From Terrimicrobiaceae bacterium (lineage in GTDB: Bacteria; Verrucomicrobiota; Verrucomicrobiia; Chthoniobacterales; Terrimicrobiaceae), in assembly GCA_021463905.1 (NCBI GenBank), contig JAJTZA010000038.1, forward strand, positions 1 through 64,000: DNA of 64,000 bases, in the 5' to 3' direction. Below are positions 49,989-60,339 of this stretch, in pieces. The stretch's first letter is position 1; every line of letters starts with the position of its first letter. The notes under the pieces are model-generated. The model saw nothing but the letters and a program-made list of their open reading frames with translations, was not told the origin of the DNA and did not search any database. A program made the position numbers and the translations under genes.

Positions 49989-51536
49989 ATGAGCGCAGAA
50001 CACAACACGCCTCTTTGGAACAAGCTGGAGTATTTTCATGGTGCATTTGTCCATTCTGCCATGGGGATGGCACTGGTTTCTCACGAAGGCAAATTTTTGG
50101 ATGTAAATCCGGCACTCTGTGGTTTTTTGGGGTGTTCGCGGGATCAGTTGCTTCAAACCGATTTTCAAGCGATCACCCACCCGGGGGATTTGGCGCAGGA
50201 TCTGGCCTTCGCACAGCAACTTTGGGAGGGCGAACGCGACTGGTACTCGATGGAAAAGCGCTACATTTCCTTCCAGGGTCAAATCCTCTGGGCGCGGCTC
50301 ACGGTCTCCCTGGCGCATGAAGAGCAGGAGCGCCCCGCCTTCTTCATTTCCCAGGTGCAGGATATTGCCCGCGAGCGGCTGGCCGCCGAGGAGATTCTCA
50401 GCAGCCGCGAACGCCTGCGCCAGACCGCTCTGGCCGGCAATGTCGGAACATGGGAATACAATTTTACCACCCAGCAGGTGGACTGGAATGAAGTGACTTT
50501 TGCCATCCACGCCATGACTCCGCAGGATTACATGCCCCATCCAGACAACACACGGGAATTCCTGCACCCGGACGATGCGGAGCGGGTTCTGGGCGGCATC
50601 CGGGATTTTATCGCCAGCGGACAGGAGACCTTCCAGACCGAATACCGCATCCGCCGCCACAACGGGGAAATCCGCCATCTGCGCACGGGGGCCGGTCTGC
50701 TGCGGGATGAGTCCGGTCACCCCCTGCGACTTTATGGTACTCTCATTGACCTCACTGACGAAAAGTTGGCGATTGAGTCCGCGCAGGCGGTCAGCCGGGC
50801 CAAGGGGGAATTCCTCACCATGACCAGCCATGAGATCCGGACGCCCATGAACGGGATTCTGGGGTTCATCGAGCTGCTGCAGGCCACCCCCCTGAATGAA
50901 ATCCAGCGGGACTACGTCGAAACCATCGCTGCCAGCGGACGACGGTTGCTCGAGGTGGTCAACGACCTCCTCGATCTGGCCCACATCGAAACCGGCTCGC
51001 TCCCGGTGCGCCCCGCTCCGTTTTCCCTGCGCCCCTGCGTCCAGGATGTCCTGGAAACCCTGCGACCCATCGCTCAGGAAAAGCACTTGGATTTGTCCCT
51101 GGACTTCCCGGAGGGTTTACCGGCGGCAATCGTGTCCGACCGGGGTCGCCTCTCGCAAATCCTCACCAACCTTCTCGGTAACGCTATCAAGTTTACCGAA
51201 CACGGCGGCGTCTCACTGGCTGTTTCCGGTGAACCGCCTGCATCCGAACACACGGACGGGTGCGGAGACGGGAGCGGGGACGGAGACGAATGGACATGGA
51301 AATTCACGGTGGCCGACACCGGACCGGGAATTCCTCCCGAAGACCTCCCAAGGATTTTCGAGGCGTTTTATCGCGGAAGCGCAGCCAAGACGTCGGGAAG
51401 CGGACTCGGGCTGATGATTTCCCAGCGCATTGTCGCCCTCCTGGGCGGCAACATTTCCGTCTCCAACAGACTCCCGCACGGAGCAGAGTTCTGCGCCACC
51501 ATCCTCGCTCCCCGCGCTCCGGACAAACCGCAATAA
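49989..51536 (+). CDS. PAS-domain sensor histidine kinase
   Basis: Two PAS/PAC segments, EFLTMTSHEIRTPMNGILGFIELLQ (HisKA), LTNLLGNAIKFTEHG, ADTGPGIPPEDLPRIFEAFYRG, SGLGLMISQRIVALLGG; start MSAEHN at 49989. Confidence 0.93.
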   Translation: MSAEHNTPLWNKLEYFHGAFVHSAMGMALVSHEGKFLDVNPALCGFLGCSRDQLLQTDFQAITHPGDLAQDLAFAQQLWEGERDWYSMEKRYISFQGQILWARLTVSLAHEEQERPAFFISQVQDIARERLAAEEILSSRERLRQTALAGNVGTWEYNFTTQQVDWNEVTFAIHAMTPQDYMPHPDNTREFLHPDDAERVLGGIRDFIASGQETFQTEYRIRRHNGEIRHLRTGAGLLRDESGHPLRLYGTLIDLTDEKLAIESAQAVSRAKGEFLTMTSHEIRTPMNGILGFIELLQATPLNEIQRDYVETIAASGRRLLEVVNDLLDLAHIETGSLPVRPAPFSLRPCVQDVLETLRPIAQEKHLDLSLDFPEGLPAAIVSDRGRLSQILTNLLGNAIKFTEHGGVSLAVSGEPPASEHTDGCGDGSGDGDEWTWKFTVADTGPGIPPEDLPRIFEAFYRGSAAKTSGSGLGLMISQRIVALLGGNISVSNRLPHGAEFCATILAPRAPDKPQ

Positions 51537-51569
51537 AACCCCACTGCTGTCGCGCGGGGCCACGCGCGC

Positions 51570-52040
51570 TCAGGCGCGGCGGGCGGGTTTGCCTGACCGG
51601 AACGCCGCGATGAAAAAGAGTGCGGCGGCGATGCAGATGCACGAGTCGGCCACATTGAAGGCCGGCCAGTGACCATAGAGCGGCAGGATAAAATCCAGAA
51701 AGTCCACGACGTGGCCGTGCCAGAGGCGGTCGGTCAGATTCCCGGCGATTCCAGCCAGGAGCAGTGCGGCACCCGCGCGTGATGGCTTGTCTTGAAACGC
51801 TCCCTTGCGCATCAGCCAGACCAGAATGAAAAACGCAACCGCCGAGAGGACTGCAAAAAACACGCTGGCACGCTGGAACATGCCAAAGGCCGCCCCGGTA
51901 TTGTACACGCGAACGATATTAAAAAATCCGGGAATGACATGGATTTCGTGCCCTTCGGGGACAGTGGCGAGTACGGCCCATTTGGTGAGCTGATCCAGCA
52001 GGTAGAGCGGGACGGTCAGTCCATAGAGGCCCCGCTTCAT
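51570..52040 (-). CDS. lspA: Lipoprotein signal peptidase (signal peptidase II)
   Basis: LYLLDQLTKWAV, FFNIVRVYNTGAAFG, GIAGNLTDRLWHGHVVDFLDF, FNVADSCI. Confidence 0.95.
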   Translation of the reverse strand: MKRGLYGLTVPLYLLDQLTKWAVLATVPEGHEIHVIPGFFNIVRVYNTGAAFGMFQRASVFFAVLSAVAFFILVWLMRKGAFQDKPSRAGAALLLAGIAGNLTDRLWHGHVVDFLDFILPLYGHWPAFNVADSCICIAAALFFIAAFRSGKPARRA

Positions 52041-54754
52041 GGAGCGGTCACCACATCGTGGCAGCGTCCACAAAGTCCGGGATGATCTGCAAAGGCTCCG
52101 ACATCGGGCCGGTGACGCCAGCAACGCTCGCAACGCGCATGAGCGATTTTTTCAAGAGTCACCGAAATCTCCGCGCCTTCTTTTTCGTGAACATCCAGGC
52201 TGCTCAGGATGAGGATTTCCTCGAGACCTCCGGGATCTTCCTTGGCGAAGCCTGCGACCGCTCCGGGAGGCAGGATCAGCGACACGCGGGCTTCGAGGGT
52301 GCCACTGATGACCCCGGATTTTTGCGCGCGCTCGACTTCCTGGGCGATGCGCGCCCGTGTGTCCAGAATGTCCGCCATCAATTCGAGTGTGGTCTGATCA
52401 TCTGTGCGGGCCGGTGTTTCCGGGAACAGTTCGAGGTGGACGGAGCTGTCTGGCGCGAAGTGGCTCCACGCCTCCTCGGCTGTGAAGGCGAGGATGGGAG
52501 CGAGCAGTCGGCAGAGCGCATCAAAGACCACGCGCATGACCGTGGTGGTTGCGACGCGTCGTGGCGAATGGGCGGGGTCACAGTAGAGGCGATCCTTGGT
52601 GATGTCCACGTAGAGGCTGCTGAGGTCCACCGCGCAAAAATCATTGATGGCGCGGTAGGCCCGATGGAACTCGAGTTTTTCGTAAGCGTCGCGGCAGGTG
52701 GTGTTCACGACGGCGAGGCGGGCGAGAATCCAGCGATCCACGAGCGGGAGACGGTCGGGCAGTTCAAGGCCGGACGCCCGTGCGCCACCATTAGCCAGAA
52801 GGATGCGCAGGGTGTTGCGGATGCGCCGGTAGGCATCACCCAGCCCCTTGAAAATCTCCTCCGAAAATGGGACATCCTCGGTGCACTTCACGCTGCTGAC
52901 CCAAAGCCTCACCAGATCCGCGCCGTAGCGCTTGACGTAATGGGCCGCGTCGGTCGGCTTGGCATAGCCGCCCTGCGCCGATTTCGAGATTTTTCGGCGT
53001 GTGTCCTCATCCACCACAAACCCGTGGGTGAGGACGCGCCGATAGGGTGCCGCACCATTCAGTGCAACCGAGGTCATCAGCGAGCTTTGGAACCAGCCCC
53101 GGTGCTGGTCGGTGGCTTCGAGGTACAGGTCGGCGGGGAAGGCGAGTTCCGGGCGTGTCCGCAGGACGGCCTGATGGCTCACTCCGGAATCAATCCAGAC
53201 ATCCAGGGTGTCATGCCGACGCCTGGTGCCTGCAGGCAGCCCAACCAACCTGGCCCATGCGTCATCGTCTTTTTCAAACCAGGCATTTGTTCCCTCGCGT
53301 TCGACGACCTTTGCGACGGCTTCAATGATCGTCGGGTCGAGAATGGGGGTGCCCTCCGCCGTGTAAAAAACCGGCAGCGGAACCCCCCACGTCCTCTGAC
53401 GCGAGATGCACCAGTCCGGACGGCTCGCAACCGTTCCTGCAATCCGCGCACGGGAGGCGGGTGGTACCCAGGCTGTTTCTGCAATCCCCTGCATCGCAGC
53501 CTCACGGAGCGCGTCAATGCGGATGAAAAATTGTTCGATGGCCCGAAAAATCACCGGGGTCTTGGAGCGCCAGCAGTGCGGGTAGCTGTGCGGGTAATCC
53601 TCGCGCCCCACCAGGGCACCGGCCTCTTGCAGCATCCCCACAATACGCTCATTGGCCGCAAATACGTATTTTCCAACCAGCTCCGGCACTCCACATTCCT
53701 CGGTGAAGTGACCGCGGTCGTCCACCGGCGAAAGCATCGGCAACCCGCGCTCGAGTCCCAGCCGGTAGTCGTCATCCCCATGCCCAGGCGCAATATGCAC
53801 GCAGCCAGTGCCAGTCTCCAGCGTGACAAACTCCGCCGGATAAATGGGCGCCGAACGCGGCAGAAACGGGTGCCTCGCCTCAAGCCCTTCCAACCGCGAA
53901 CCGGGAAAGGTCTCGATCACGCGCGGCTCCGCCCCCGGGATACGCGCGGCCAGCGCGGGCAGAAGAGCTTCCGCCACCACGACCCGCCCCAAGGCACCCA
54001 CCTCCGCCAGGACGTATGTGTGACGCGGATGAACCGCAATGGCGAGGTTGGCCGGCAGTGTCCAAGGCGTCGTCGTCCAAATGAGAATCCCCGCGCTCCC
54101 ACCAAAGACCCCTCCCTCGAGGGCAAAACGCACCGTCACCGCTGTTGAGATTTTGTCCTGGTACTCGACTTCGGCTTCGGCCAGCGCGGTCTGCGCTCCC
54201 GTGCTCCAGAGAACAGGCTTCAAACTCCGATAGACGAGGTCGGCAGCGACAAACTTTCCGAAGGAGCGCAGAATCTCCGCCTCATACGCCGGGTCGAGGG
54301 TCAGGTAGGGATTCCCCCAATCGCCGAGAACCCCCAGTCTGCAAAATTGCTCCTTTTGGATTTCGACAAACTTTCGCGCATAGTCCTCCGAGCGGCGGCG
54401 AACCTCCACCGGTGCCAGACCGCGGTGCTCGCTCACCACCTTGAATTCAATGGGCAGCCCGTGGCAGTCCCAACCCGGAATAAACGGCGCACGGTAGCCG
54501 CTCATCGTCCGCGTCTTTATCACAAAATCTTTCAGGATTTTATTCAGTGCCGTCCCCATGTGGACGTCCCCGTTGGCAAATGGCGGGCCGTCATGCAGAA
54601 CATAACGCGGACCCTCCGCCCGCGCTTCCTGTATCTTCCGGTACAACCCCTCGCGCTCCCACTGCCCGAGCAACACCCGCTCCCGAACCGCCAGCCCAGC
54701 CTTCATCGGAAAATCGGTCTTCGGAAGATGCAGGGTTTCTTTATACGCACTCAT
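52037..54754 (-). CDS. ileS: Isoleucyl-tRNA synthetase
   Basis: YVLHDGPPFANGDVHMGTALNKILKDFV, HIAPGHG, DTLDVWIDSGVSHQAVL, DEDTRRKISKS, C-terminal CERCWRHRP...CGRC. Confidence 0.97.
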   Translation of the reverse strand: MSAYKETLHLPKTDFPMKAGLAVRERVLLGQWEREGLYRKIQEARAEGPRYVLHDGPPFANGDVHMGTALNKILKDFVIKTRTMSGYRAPFIPGWDCHGLPIEFKVVSEHRGLAPVEVRRRSEDYARKFVEIQKEQFCRLGVLGDWGNPYLTLDPAYEAEILRSFGKFVAADLVYRSLKPVLWSTGAQTALAEAEVEYQDKISTAVTVRFALEGGVFGGSAGILIWTTTPWTLPANLAIAVHPRHTYVLAEVGALGRVVVAEALLPALAARIPGAEPRVIETFPGSRLEGLEARHPFLPRSAPIYPAEFVTLETGTGCVHIAPGHGDDDYRLGLERGLPMLSPVDDRGHFTEECGVPELVGKYVFAANERIVGMLQEAGALVGREDYPHSYPHCWRSKTPVIFRAIEQFFIRIDALREAAMQGIAETAWVPPASRARIAGTVASRPDWCISRQRTWGVPLPVFYTAEGTPILDPTIIEAVAKVVEREGTNAWFEKDDDAWARLVGLPAGTRRRHDTLDVWIDSGVSHQAVLRTRPELAFPADLYLEATDQHRGWFQSSLMTSVALNGAAPYRRVLTHGFVVDEDTRRKISKSAQGGYAKPTDAAHYVKRYGADLVRLWVSSVKCTEDVPFSEEIFKGLGDAYRRIRNTLRILLANGGARASGLELPDRLPLVDRWILARLAVVNTTCRDAYEKLEFHRAYRAINDFCAVDLSSLYVDITKDRLYCDPAHSPRRVATTTVMRVVFDALCRLLAPILAFTAEEAWSHFAPDSSVHLELFPETPARTDDQTTLELMADILDTRARIAQEVERAQKSGVISGTLEARVSLILPPGAVAGFAKEDPGGLEEILILSSLDVHEKEGAEISVTLEKIAHARCERCWRHRPDVGAFADHPGLCGRCHDVVTAP

Positions 54755-54905
54755 GAGAAAAGCCCTGCATCCTAGCGACACCTCATGCTCACAGTCAACG
54801 CACTCCGCAGAGGTCCTGATCATGCCCCTTCCTCGTCTTGCAGAACCAATCGGAACGCCCACCCGCGACCGAACCGGCAAGCACGGAATCCCCGCTCGTC
54901 GAGCG

Positions 54906-55451
54906 TCAGGATGCTCGGGAGGCTTGGAGGTGGGCGAGGCCTACGGCGATGGCATCGGCGGCGTCGGGAGGGGGAGTTTCTTCGAGACCGAGCAGTGCGC
55001 GCACCATGAATCCGACCTGTTGTTTTTGTGCGCCGCCGCGTCCGACGACGGCCTGCTTCACACGGCGGGGTGCGTATTCATGGATGGGCAGACCACGGCG
55101 CGCGGCGGCCAGCAATACCGCGCCGCGGGCGGAGCCCAAAACGATCGCCGTGCGGAAGCTCTGCACATAAATCACCGACTCGATGGCAACTCCGGAGGGA
55201 TGGTGGGCATCCATGAGAGCGAGCAGCGTGTCATGGATGGCCAACAGGCAGGCTTCGTGCGGGAGCCGCGCGGGGTTCGAGACGACTCCATACGTCACGG
55301 CACGGATTTTCCTGGAGGGCCCCTCCGAGATCAGCACGGCGTAGCCGGTTCCGCGCAGTGAAGGGTCCACCGCCAGAATCACCCGCCTGGCCCCCGCCGT
55401 GGCTCCCGCTGACAAATTAGCACCCGAAGCCGGGCGACCGGACGGCAGCAT
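54906..55451 (-). CDS. ruvC: Crossover junction endodeoxyribonuclease RuvC
   Basis: RVILAVDPSLRGTGYAVL, VAIESVIYVQSFRTAIVLGSARGAVLLAA, VKQAVVGRGGAQKQQVGFMV, PPDAADAIAVGLAHL. Confidence 0.95.
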   Translation of the reverse strand: MLPSGRPASGANLSAGATAGARRVILAVDPSLRGTGYAVLISEGPSRKIRAVTYGVVSNPARLPHEACLLAIHDTLLALMDAHHPSGVAIESVIYVQSFRTAIVLGSARGAVLLAAARRGLPIHEYAPRRVKQAVVGRGGAQKQQVGFMVRALLGLEETPPPDAADAIAVGLAHLQASRAS

Positions 55452-55463
55452 GATTCTTAAGGG

Positions 55464-57158
55464 TTACGGCAGCGGGAACCTCGCCGTGAAAGCGGTCACC
55501 CTCCGCCGCAAGGCCTCGAGCTTTTTCTCCTCGCCCCGCGATTGGATGGCCTCATCAATAAACTCCGCAATCTCCATGAAATCGTCTTCCTCCATGCCGC
55601 GCGTGGTGGCTGCCGGCGAGCCCAGCCGGATGCCCCCCGTCTTGGTGATGGGTTCGGTATCAAAGGGAATCGCGTTTTTGTTGACGGTCATGGCGGCACT
55701 TTCGAGCGCAGCCTGGGCCTCGACACCCGTGACCCCTTTCGCACGGAGGTCCACCAGCATGACATGGTTGTCGGTTCCACCCGAAACAATGCGGAAACCC
55801 AATTGCGAAAGGCGGGCCGCAAGCGCCTTTGCGTTATTCACGACCTGCCGGGCATATTCCCGGAAGGCGGGTTGAAGAGCCTCGTGCAGGCAGACGGCTT
55901 TGGCTGCGATGACGTGCATCAGCGGGCCGCCCTGCACGCCGGGAAAGGTCTGCGCGTCCACCTTCTTGGCGAATTCCTCCCGACAAAAAACAATCCCACC
56001 GCGCGGGCCGCGCAGGCTCTTGTGTGTGGTTGTTGTCACAAAATGCGCGTGAGGGATTGGGGAGGGATGCTCGCCCCCGGCAACCAGCCCGGCTATATGG
56101 GCCATGTCTACAAAAAGATACGCCCCCACAGAATCTGCAATTTCGCGCATGCGCCGGAAATCAATAACCCGCGAATACGCGCTGGCTCCCGCCGTGATCA
56201 TCCGCGGATGAACCTCCTCTGCCTGCCGCCCGAGTGCCTCGTAATCAATGGTTTCTGATTCGCGCTCCACCCCATAATGATGGACATCGTACAACTTTCC
56301 CGAAAAGTTGGCCTTGTGACCATGCGTCAGGTGGCCGCCATGCGAGAGATCCATCGTAAGAATGCGATCCCCAGGCTTCAACACACTAAAGTACACCGCC
56401 ATGTTCGCCTGGCTCCCACTGTGGGGCTGCACATTGACGTGCTCGGCACCAAAGAGAGCTTTCGCGCGTCCGATGGCCAGACTCTCAATGATATCCACGT
56501 ACTCGCAGCCGCCATACCAGCGGCGTCCCGGGTAGCCCTCGGCGTATTTGTTGGTCAGGCATGACCCCTGCGCCTCGCGTACAGCGCGGCTCGTGAAGTT
56601 CTCGCTGGCAATCAATTCAATGTGCTCAAACTGGCGTCGCGCCTCGTCAGCAATGGCTGCGGCGATTTCCGGGTCCATGGCCGCAAGAGCGGCGTTTTCA
56701 GGTGATGTCATAGATTCTTGGGATTCGAGAAAGGGGATGATTTTTTGGAGTGATTGACGGATCATGTCCCGGCATTCGATGTAGGCTCGACGTCCGCGGC
56801 CCATCGGGTCGGGGACATCCCCACCGCCCTCAATCTCGCGAAGCAGGCGCACCTTGGTGATGTGCTCCGGAAAAAACACCCGCAGGATGCGCTGGTGGTC
56901 GGCGGTCATGACGAAAATATCGGTCGCGCTTTTCATAAGCGTCCCGGTGACGGACTGGCTGCGGAATCCGCCGAGCTTCACGGAGGCGCCGGCCAGTGCC
57001 TCCACGGCTTCCGGACTGGCCGGCTGGCCATCGAGCGCACTGACTCCCGCCGATGAGACCGTCCATCCGGGACGGTCGGCGATCAACTCCCGAAAAAGCC
57101 CTTCCGCCATCGGGCTGCGGCAGACATTGCCGGTGCAGATAAAAAGTACGCGCCTCAT
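55464..57158 (-). CDS. glyA: Fusion ORF: LMW protein tyrosine phosphatase domain plus serine hydroxymethyltransferase
   Basis: N-terminal [22 protein letters not shown]-loop and DVPDPMG...; C-terminal SHMT ([54 protein letters not shown]). No stop between; internal ATG at 56711. Confidence 0.93.
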   Translation of the reverse strand: MRRVLFICTGNVCRSPMAEGLFRELIADRPGWTVSSAGVSALDGQPASPEAVEALAGASVKLGGFRSQSVTGTLMKSATDIFVMTADHQRILRVFFPEHITKVRLLREIEGGGDVPDPMGRGRRAYIECRDMIRQSLQKIIPFLESQESMTSPENAALAAMDPEIAAAIADEARRQFEHIELIASENFTSRAVREAQGSCLTNKYAEGYPGRRWYGGCEYVDIIESLAIGRAKALFGAEHVNVQPHSGSQANMAVYFSVLKPGDRILTMDLSHGGHLTHGHKANFSGKLYDVHHYGVERESETIDYEALGRQAEEVHPRMITAGASAYSRVIDFRRMREIADSVGAYLFVDMAHIAGLVAGGEHPSPIPHAHFVTTTTHKSLRGPRGGIVFCREEFAKKVDAQTFPGVQGGPLMHVIAAKAVCLHEALQPAFREYARQVVNNAKALAARLSQLGFRIVSGGTDNHVMLVDLRAKGVTGVEAQAALESAAMTVNKNAIPFDTEPITKTGGIRLGSPAATTRGMEEDDFMEIAEFIDEAIQSRGEEKKLEALRRRVTAFTARFPLP

Positions 57159-57276
57159 CGGAAGTTTCTTTTGGAATGTCTAACCCGGGGACGCGAGCAA
57201 ATCAAGCCAACCCGCGCACCCCTCTCATGCCGACCCGCATAAAAACCGAAAAATCGAAAAATTGAGTGATTTCGGA

Positions 57277-57304
57277 TTGACGGCAGGGCGCAACCCCCTA
57301 CGAT
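57277..57304 (+). promoter_or_regulatory. Sigma70-like promoter for rplI-dnaB
   Basis: TTGACG - 16 bp - TACGAT about 30 bp upstream of rplI. Confidence 0.5.
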
Positions 57305-57334
57305 GAGCAGCCCGTCACGCGACGGATTTTACTT

Positions 57335-57892
57335 ATGGCACACACTCAGATTTTGCTTACCGCAAACGTCCCGAACCTCGGCGCCGAAGCCGATATTGTC
57401 AAGGTGCGCACCGGATACGCGCGCAACTTCCTCATCCCCAAAGGCGACGCCCTCGAACTCAACCCCTCGGCTCTCCGCCGCGTCAACCACCTGAAAGCCA
57501 GGCGGGCAGAACGCGAAGCCCGCGAATTGACTGCAGCCGAGGAACTGGCGGCGCGCATTGGTAAATTGCGCCTCTCCTTCACGCTCGAGATCGGAGAGTC
57601 CGGGAAAGCGTTCGGATCGGTGACCGCAAAAGACATCCATGACCGGCTGCTCCAGGAGCTGCCCGAAGTCGGCCTCGAGCGCCACGCTGTCGAGCTCGAC
57701 AAACCCGTCAAGGAATCCGGCCAGCAGGTGGTCGCCGTACGCGTACACCCCGACGTCACCGCAAAACTCTCCATCAAAATCGTCTCTCCCAAGGTGGAAG
57801 AGGAGGCAGGAGGGGAAGCCACCGCAGAAGAATCCGCGCACGAGCCGAAAAAGTCCACCCGCCCAAGAAAAAAAGCGGAGGCACCCGCATAA
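57335..57892 (+). CDS. rplI: 50S ribosomal protein L9 with charged C-terminal tail
   Basis: ILLTANVPNLGAEADIVKVRTGYARNFLIPKGDALELN...GKAFGSVTAKDIHDRL. Confidence 0.95.
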   Translation: MAHTQILLTANVPNLGAEADIVKVRTGYARNFLIPKGDALELNPSALRRVNHLKARRAEREARELTAAEELAARIGKLRLSFTLEIGESGKAFGSVTAKDIHDRLLQELPEVGLERHAVELDKPVKESGQQVVAVRVHPDVTAKLSIKIVSPKVEEEAGGEATAEESAHEPKKSTRPRKKAEAPA

Positions 57893-57920
57893 CGCGCCCT
57901 CGCGAAATCCATAGCCTCAC

Positions 57921-59420
57921 ATGCCCGCGCCATCTCCGGCTTCTGTCCGAGAGAACTCCACCACACACAGGGGAGCACCGGGGCGCGAAGCCCCGAAAAA
58001 ACAGCGCGGTTCTTCACAAAAATCCGGGAGTTATTTACAGGATGCTCACCGGTCACTCCCGGCCAGCCTGGATGCGGAAAAGGGCGTTCTGTGCAGCATC
58101 CTCCTGGATCCGGCGCGTCTGATTGACGAATGTGTCACGCGGCAGGTCACCGACAGCCATTTTCATCTCCCCGCCCATGCCCTGATCTTTCAAAGCGTGG
58201 TGAACATGCACAACGCGCAGCACCCCGTCGAGATGATCTCTCTGACGCAATGGCTCGCGGACACCGGTAAACTCGAGGAGGCGGGCGGGCACGCAACGAT
58301 CGCCGATTTGTACACGTTCGTTCCCAGCCCGGCCAACGCCCTCTACTACATCGAAATTCTCCGCGAAAAATACCTTCTTCGCAGGATCATCTCCACCTGC
58401 GGCGAATACGCAGCGCGCGCCTACGACGAACAAAACGAAGTCAGGATGCTCCTGGACGAGGTCGAGGAGAAAATTTTGAAAATTGGCGACGACCGGTTTG
58501 TGGACGGTGCGCCGCCGATGAAGGAGCTGGCCATGAACGCCCTGGATGATGTCGAAAAGGTCATCAAGCACCGGCATGGCATTGGCGGCCTCGCCACGGG
58601 GTTCACGGGCCTCGATGCCCTGACCGATGGGCTGCACGGCGGGGAAATGATCGTCATTGCCGCACGCCCCTCGATGGGAAAAACCGCTTTCGCCATGAAT
58701 GTGGCCGAACATGTCGCCCTCGAGGGCAAAAAGGCGGTGGCTGTTTACAGCCTCGAAATGAGCACACGGCAGCTCATGCAGCGGCTTCTTTGTTCGGTCG
58801 CACGCGTCAATATCAAAAAATTGCGCTCACAGGTGCTCGGCCAGAACCAGCAAAAGGCGCTCGTGAACGCAACCGAAAGACTCGCAACCACCCGCATGTT
58901 CATTGATGACACCCCAGGACTGGAAATCATGGAGCTGCGCGCACGAACCCGACGACTCCACAAACGCGAAAAACTCGACCTCATCATCATTGATTACCTC
59001 CAACTCCTGCGCTCAACCACCAAGCGCGGAATGGACAACCGACAAACCGAAGTCGCCGAAATTTCCGCCGGAATCAAGGCACTGGCCAAGGAACTCGACC
59101 TCCCCATCATCGTCCTCGCACAGCTCAACCGAAACCCGGAGTCGCGCGTCGGCAGCCGCGATGATGGCAAAGGCGGCAAGCCCCGACTCAGCGACCTGCG
59201 CGAGTCCGGATCCATCGAACAGGATGCGGACGTGGTCGGCCTGCTCTGGCGTCAGCAGTACTACGCGGCTGATGAAGAAGCAAAAAAGGAGGCCGAAGGC
59301 ATCGCCGAACTCCTCATCGCCAAACAACGCAACGGCCCCACCGGAGAAATCCCACTCACCTTCCTCAGCGAATTCACCCGCTTCGAGGACCGCGCAATCA
59401 ACCCCACCGATGGAGCTTGA
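57921..59420 (+). CDS. dnaB: Replicative DNA helicase DnaB
   Basis: SLDAEKGVLCSILLDPARL, GGEMIVIAARPSMGKTAFAMNVAEHVA, YSLEMSTRQLMQRLL, LIIIDYLQLL, DLRESGSIEQDADVVGLLWR. Confidence 0.97.
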   Translation: MPAPSPASVRENSTTHRGAPGREAPKKQRGSSQKSGSYLQDAHRSLPASLDAEKGVLCSILLDPARLIDECVTRQVTDSHFHLPAHALIFQSVVNMHNAQHPVEMISLTQWLADTGKLEEAGGHATIADLYTFVPSPANALYYIEILREKYLLRRIISTCGEYAARAYDEQNEVRMLLDEVEEKILKIGDDRFVDGAPPMKELAMNALDDVEKVIKHRHGIGGLATGFTGLDALTDGLHGGEMIVIAARPSMGKTAFAMNVAEHVALEGKKAVAVYSLEMSTRQLMQRLLCSVARVNIKKLRSQVLGQNQQKALVNATERLATTRMFIDDTPGLEIMELRARTRRLHKREKLDLIIIDYLQLLRSTTKRGMDNRQTEVAEISAGIKALAKELDLPIIVLAQLNRNPESRVGSRDDGKGGKPRLSDLRESGSIEQDADVVGLLWRQQYYAADEEAKKEAEGIAELLIAKQRNGPTGEIPLTFLSEFTRFEDRAINPTDGA

Positions 59421-59598
59421 TTGACGATTTTTCATGGTGGTGTCTTTCTTCATAGAGTAGGACTTGGCCAATAGCTTGCTGCATAGCAGTATAATCGCAT
59501 GACAGCATTGCCGGTTTCAAAGCGTGAGGGTTTTTGAGGCATTTACGCTCTGGGTGCGAGGTGCCTCACAGAGCCATTTTTACGGGTTGGATTGAGGG

Positions 59599-59916
59599 TT
59601 ACGAGTAGCGAACGTCCTTGCCGGGGTCCATCTCGTGATCGAGGGCGAGACGCCCAGTGATATGCGGTTCGAGAACCTCGCGGACAAATTTCTGGTGCAC
59701 GGGGTCATCCCGGTAGAGCCGCAACTTGTCCAGGGACTCGACCTCGACGGCAAGGAAGAACGGCCACTCGAGGTCGGCCTCGATGCGCTTGCCGCAGCGC
59801 ACACTGCAAACCTCCGGAATCTTGAGCAGTTGGATGCGTGTCTCCCGCATCATCCACTCGATACGCTCCTCGTCCACTTCCGGCTTGAGCTTGAATAAAA
59901 CCAGATGATGAATCAT
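59599..59916 (-). CDS. Stress-responsive A/B-barrel (Dabb) domain protein
   Basis: MIHHLVLFKLKPEVDEERIEWMMRE...DKLRLYRDDPVHQKFVREVLEPHI. Confidence 0.88.
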   Translation of the reverse strand: MIHHLVLFKLKPEVDEERIEWMMRETRIQLLKIPEVCSVRCGKRIEADLEWPFFLAVEVESLDKLRLYRDDPVHQKFVREVLEPHITGRLALDHEMDPGKDVRYS

Positions 59917-59949
59917 GCCGCGCGCGCGCTGTCTTCCCCGTTCCCCGCC

Positions 59950-60327
59950 TCAACTGCGCGACCAGTTCAGCGCACCTTTCTTAATGGCGTAGATATACCC
60001 AAACAGCAGGATGAGGATAAAGCTCAACATGCTCCACAGGATCACCGTCCCAAACTCCGCGACAAACTGGCGGAAAACCACCGCCCACGGATACATAAAA
60101 ACAATCTCGATATCAAAAAGAATGAAGAGCATGGCCACGAGGTAAAACTTCACGCTGAACCTCGGCTGAGGGCCCGCCTCGGGAACCATCCCGCACTCGT
60201 AGGCCATGTCCTTCGCCGCGCTGCGCACCCCCGCGCGACCCAACAACACGTTAGAAACGAGCGCCACCGTCGCAAAACCCACCGCCACCAAAATATGCAG
60301 CAATACCGGAACGTAATTCTCAATCAT
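59950..60327 (-). CDS. nuoA: NADH-quinone oxidoreductase subunit A
   Basis: AYECGMVPEAGPQPRFSVKFYLVAMLFILFDIEIVFMYPWAVVF. Confidence 0.95.
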   Translation of the reverse strand: MIENYVPVLLHILVAVGFATVALVSNVLLGRAGVRSAAKDMAYECGMVPEAGPQPRFSVKFYLVAMLFILFDIEIVFMYPWAVVFRQFVAEFGTVILWSMLSFILILLFGYIYAIKKGALNWSRS

Positions 60328-60339
60328 GGGACTCGGTGC

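Noticed and set aside
52058-54148. 696-aa plus-strand ORF opposite ileS
   Set aside because: Antisense shadow of a conserved gene.
59535-59574. H-type pseudoknot
   Set aside because: No linker between the last two arms to cross a 7-bp stem; reported only as alternative hairpins.
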